From Lachnospiraceae bacterium (GTDB taxonomy: Bacteria > Bacillota > Clostridia > Lachnospirales > Lachnospiraceae): a DNA stretch of 6,694 nt. A program made the position numbers and the translations under genes. Each line of letters opens with the position of its first letter. Position 1 is the stretch's first letter. The stretch spans positions 1-6,694 of the forward strand of contig RYVZ01000056.1 of the NCBI GenBank assembly GCA_003979345.1, in the 5' to 3' direction. Positions 6,274 through 6,694 of the stretch are shown piece by piece. The notes under the pieces are model-generated. The model searched no databases, was not told where the DNA came from, and saw only the letters and a list, made by a program, of their open reading frames with translations.

Positions 6274-6283
6274 GTATATATAC
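6265..6283. promoter_or_regulatory. Candidate GntR operator over the -10 box
   Basis: GTATATAT-TGT-ATATATAC is a perfect inverted repeat with 8-bp arms and a 3-bp centre. It spans the -10 box and the predicted start site. The same stretch can be read as a tandem repeat of TGTATATAT (6264-6272 and 6273-6281). Its size and place fit autorepression by the dimeric GntR protein encoded 32 bp downstream. Confidence 0.65.
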
Positions 6284-6314
6284 TTTTGACACTGATAAGG
6301 ATTGGGTTCGTACT

Positions 6315-6686
6315 ATGAATATCATCATCAGCAATTCTTCGGACAAGCCTATTTATGAGCAGATCGTTTCTCAGATAAAGCTTGCGATCGAACGCGGCGA
6401 CTTATCAGAGGGTGAAGCGCTCCCTTCCATGCGTCATCTCGCCGCGGATCTGCGCGTCAGCGTGATCACGACAAAGCGCGCATACGAGGAGCTGGAGAAA
6501 GAAGGGCTGATCCGCTCTGTTGCGGGCAAAGGCTTTTACGTCTGCGAATACAATACGGACTACCTTCGGGAGAAGCAGTTGATGATGCTCGAGCGGCGTC
6601 TTGGCGAGATCATCGGCGAGGCAAAGCAGGCAGGACTAAAGTGCGGGGAACTGGTCGAGATGGTCGAGGCACTGTACGGGGAATAA
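6315..6686 (+). CDS. GntR-family transcriptional regulator, YtrA subfamily
   Basis: This is a complete 123-aa repressor. Residues about 10-76 are the winged-helix domain: it opens with KPIYEQIVSQIK, continues through LPSMRHLAADLRVS and TTKRAYEELEKEGLI, and ends with the wing GKGFYV. The remaining 45 or so residues form a short helical tail (about 82-120) and no ligand-binding FCD, UTRA or aminotransferase domain follows. That length and layout define the YtrA type, whose members usually repress an ABC transporter operon containing their own gene. ATG at 6315 was chosen because homologues start a few residues before KPIYEQI and because the longer frame from 6255 would begin inside the promoter. 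The ribosome site is poor: AAGGA lies 13 nt upstream, or GGG 8 nt upstream. Only 8 nt follow the stop, so its target genes are probably just outside the window. Confidence 0.94.
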   Translation: MNIIISNSSDKPIYEQIVSQIKLAIERGDLSEGEALPSMRHLAADLRVSVITTKRAYEELEKEGLIRSVAGKGFYVCEYNTDYLREKQLMMLERRLGEIIGEAKQAGLKCGELVEMVEALYGE

Positions 6687-6694
6687 AATCAAAT

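Noticed and set aside
6286..6316. Second + strand promoter (TTGACA at 6286-6291, TACTAT at 6311-6316)
   Set aside because: The 19-bp spacer is long, and the predicted start would lie inside the GntR coding sequence.
1..6694. CRISPR array, tRNA/rRNA genes, transposase or phage genes
   Set aside because: I saw no spaced repeat series, no tRNA-like fold and no recombinase or transposase coding sequence.

Overview
The window looks like Clostridia (Bacillota), plausibly a Lachnospiraceae-type gut anaerobe. This rests on strong AGGAGG-type ribosome sites, TTGACA/TATAAT-type promoters with 17-bp spacers, intermediate GC content, and three family types common in that group: a BlaI-type repressor with an M56 sensor peptidase, a short YtrA-type GntR regulator, and an ABC-2 exporter. 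The genus is not determinable from what I can see.

Region 1 (1-2929, + strand) is a three-gene ABC-2 exporter operon: an ATPase (86-1000), a six-helix permease with a roughly 200-residue extracytoplasmic loop (997-2349), and a second, smaller six-helix permease (2282-2929). The genes overlap (ATGA, then 68 nt), so they are probably translationally coupled. The promoter is not in the window. A hairpin lies in the leader, and a strong hairpin terminator follows the last gene directly.

Region 2 (2930-3123) separates convergent operons. It holds two terminators, a large imperfect stem-loop, and two exact copies of a 19-bp direct repeat. One copy covers the stop codon of the minus-strand gene.

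Region 3 (3124-6119, - strand) is a two-gene operon encoding a BlaI/MecI/CopY-family repressor and an 868-aa BlaR1-like M56 metallopeptidase, overlapping by ATGA. The zinc-peptidase core is intact, but there is no penicillin-binding sensor domain. The extracytoplasmic half is instead an acidic linker, a probable beta-sandwich and an Asp-box/BNR (Ycf48-like) beta-propeller. It starts at a lipobox-like cysteine at the end of the fourth membrane helix. Signal logic is presumably BlaR1-like (ligand sensed outside, protease activated inside, repressor cut), but the ligand is not a beta-lactam by any evidence here.

Region 4 (6120-6314) is a compact divergent control region. It has one clean promoter in each direction, a shared A/T tract between the two -35 boxes, and separate dyads on each promoter that fit autoregulation by the two flanking repressors. 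Region 5 (6315-6686, + strand) is a complete YtrA-type GntR repressor whose likely target operon begins beyond the right edge.
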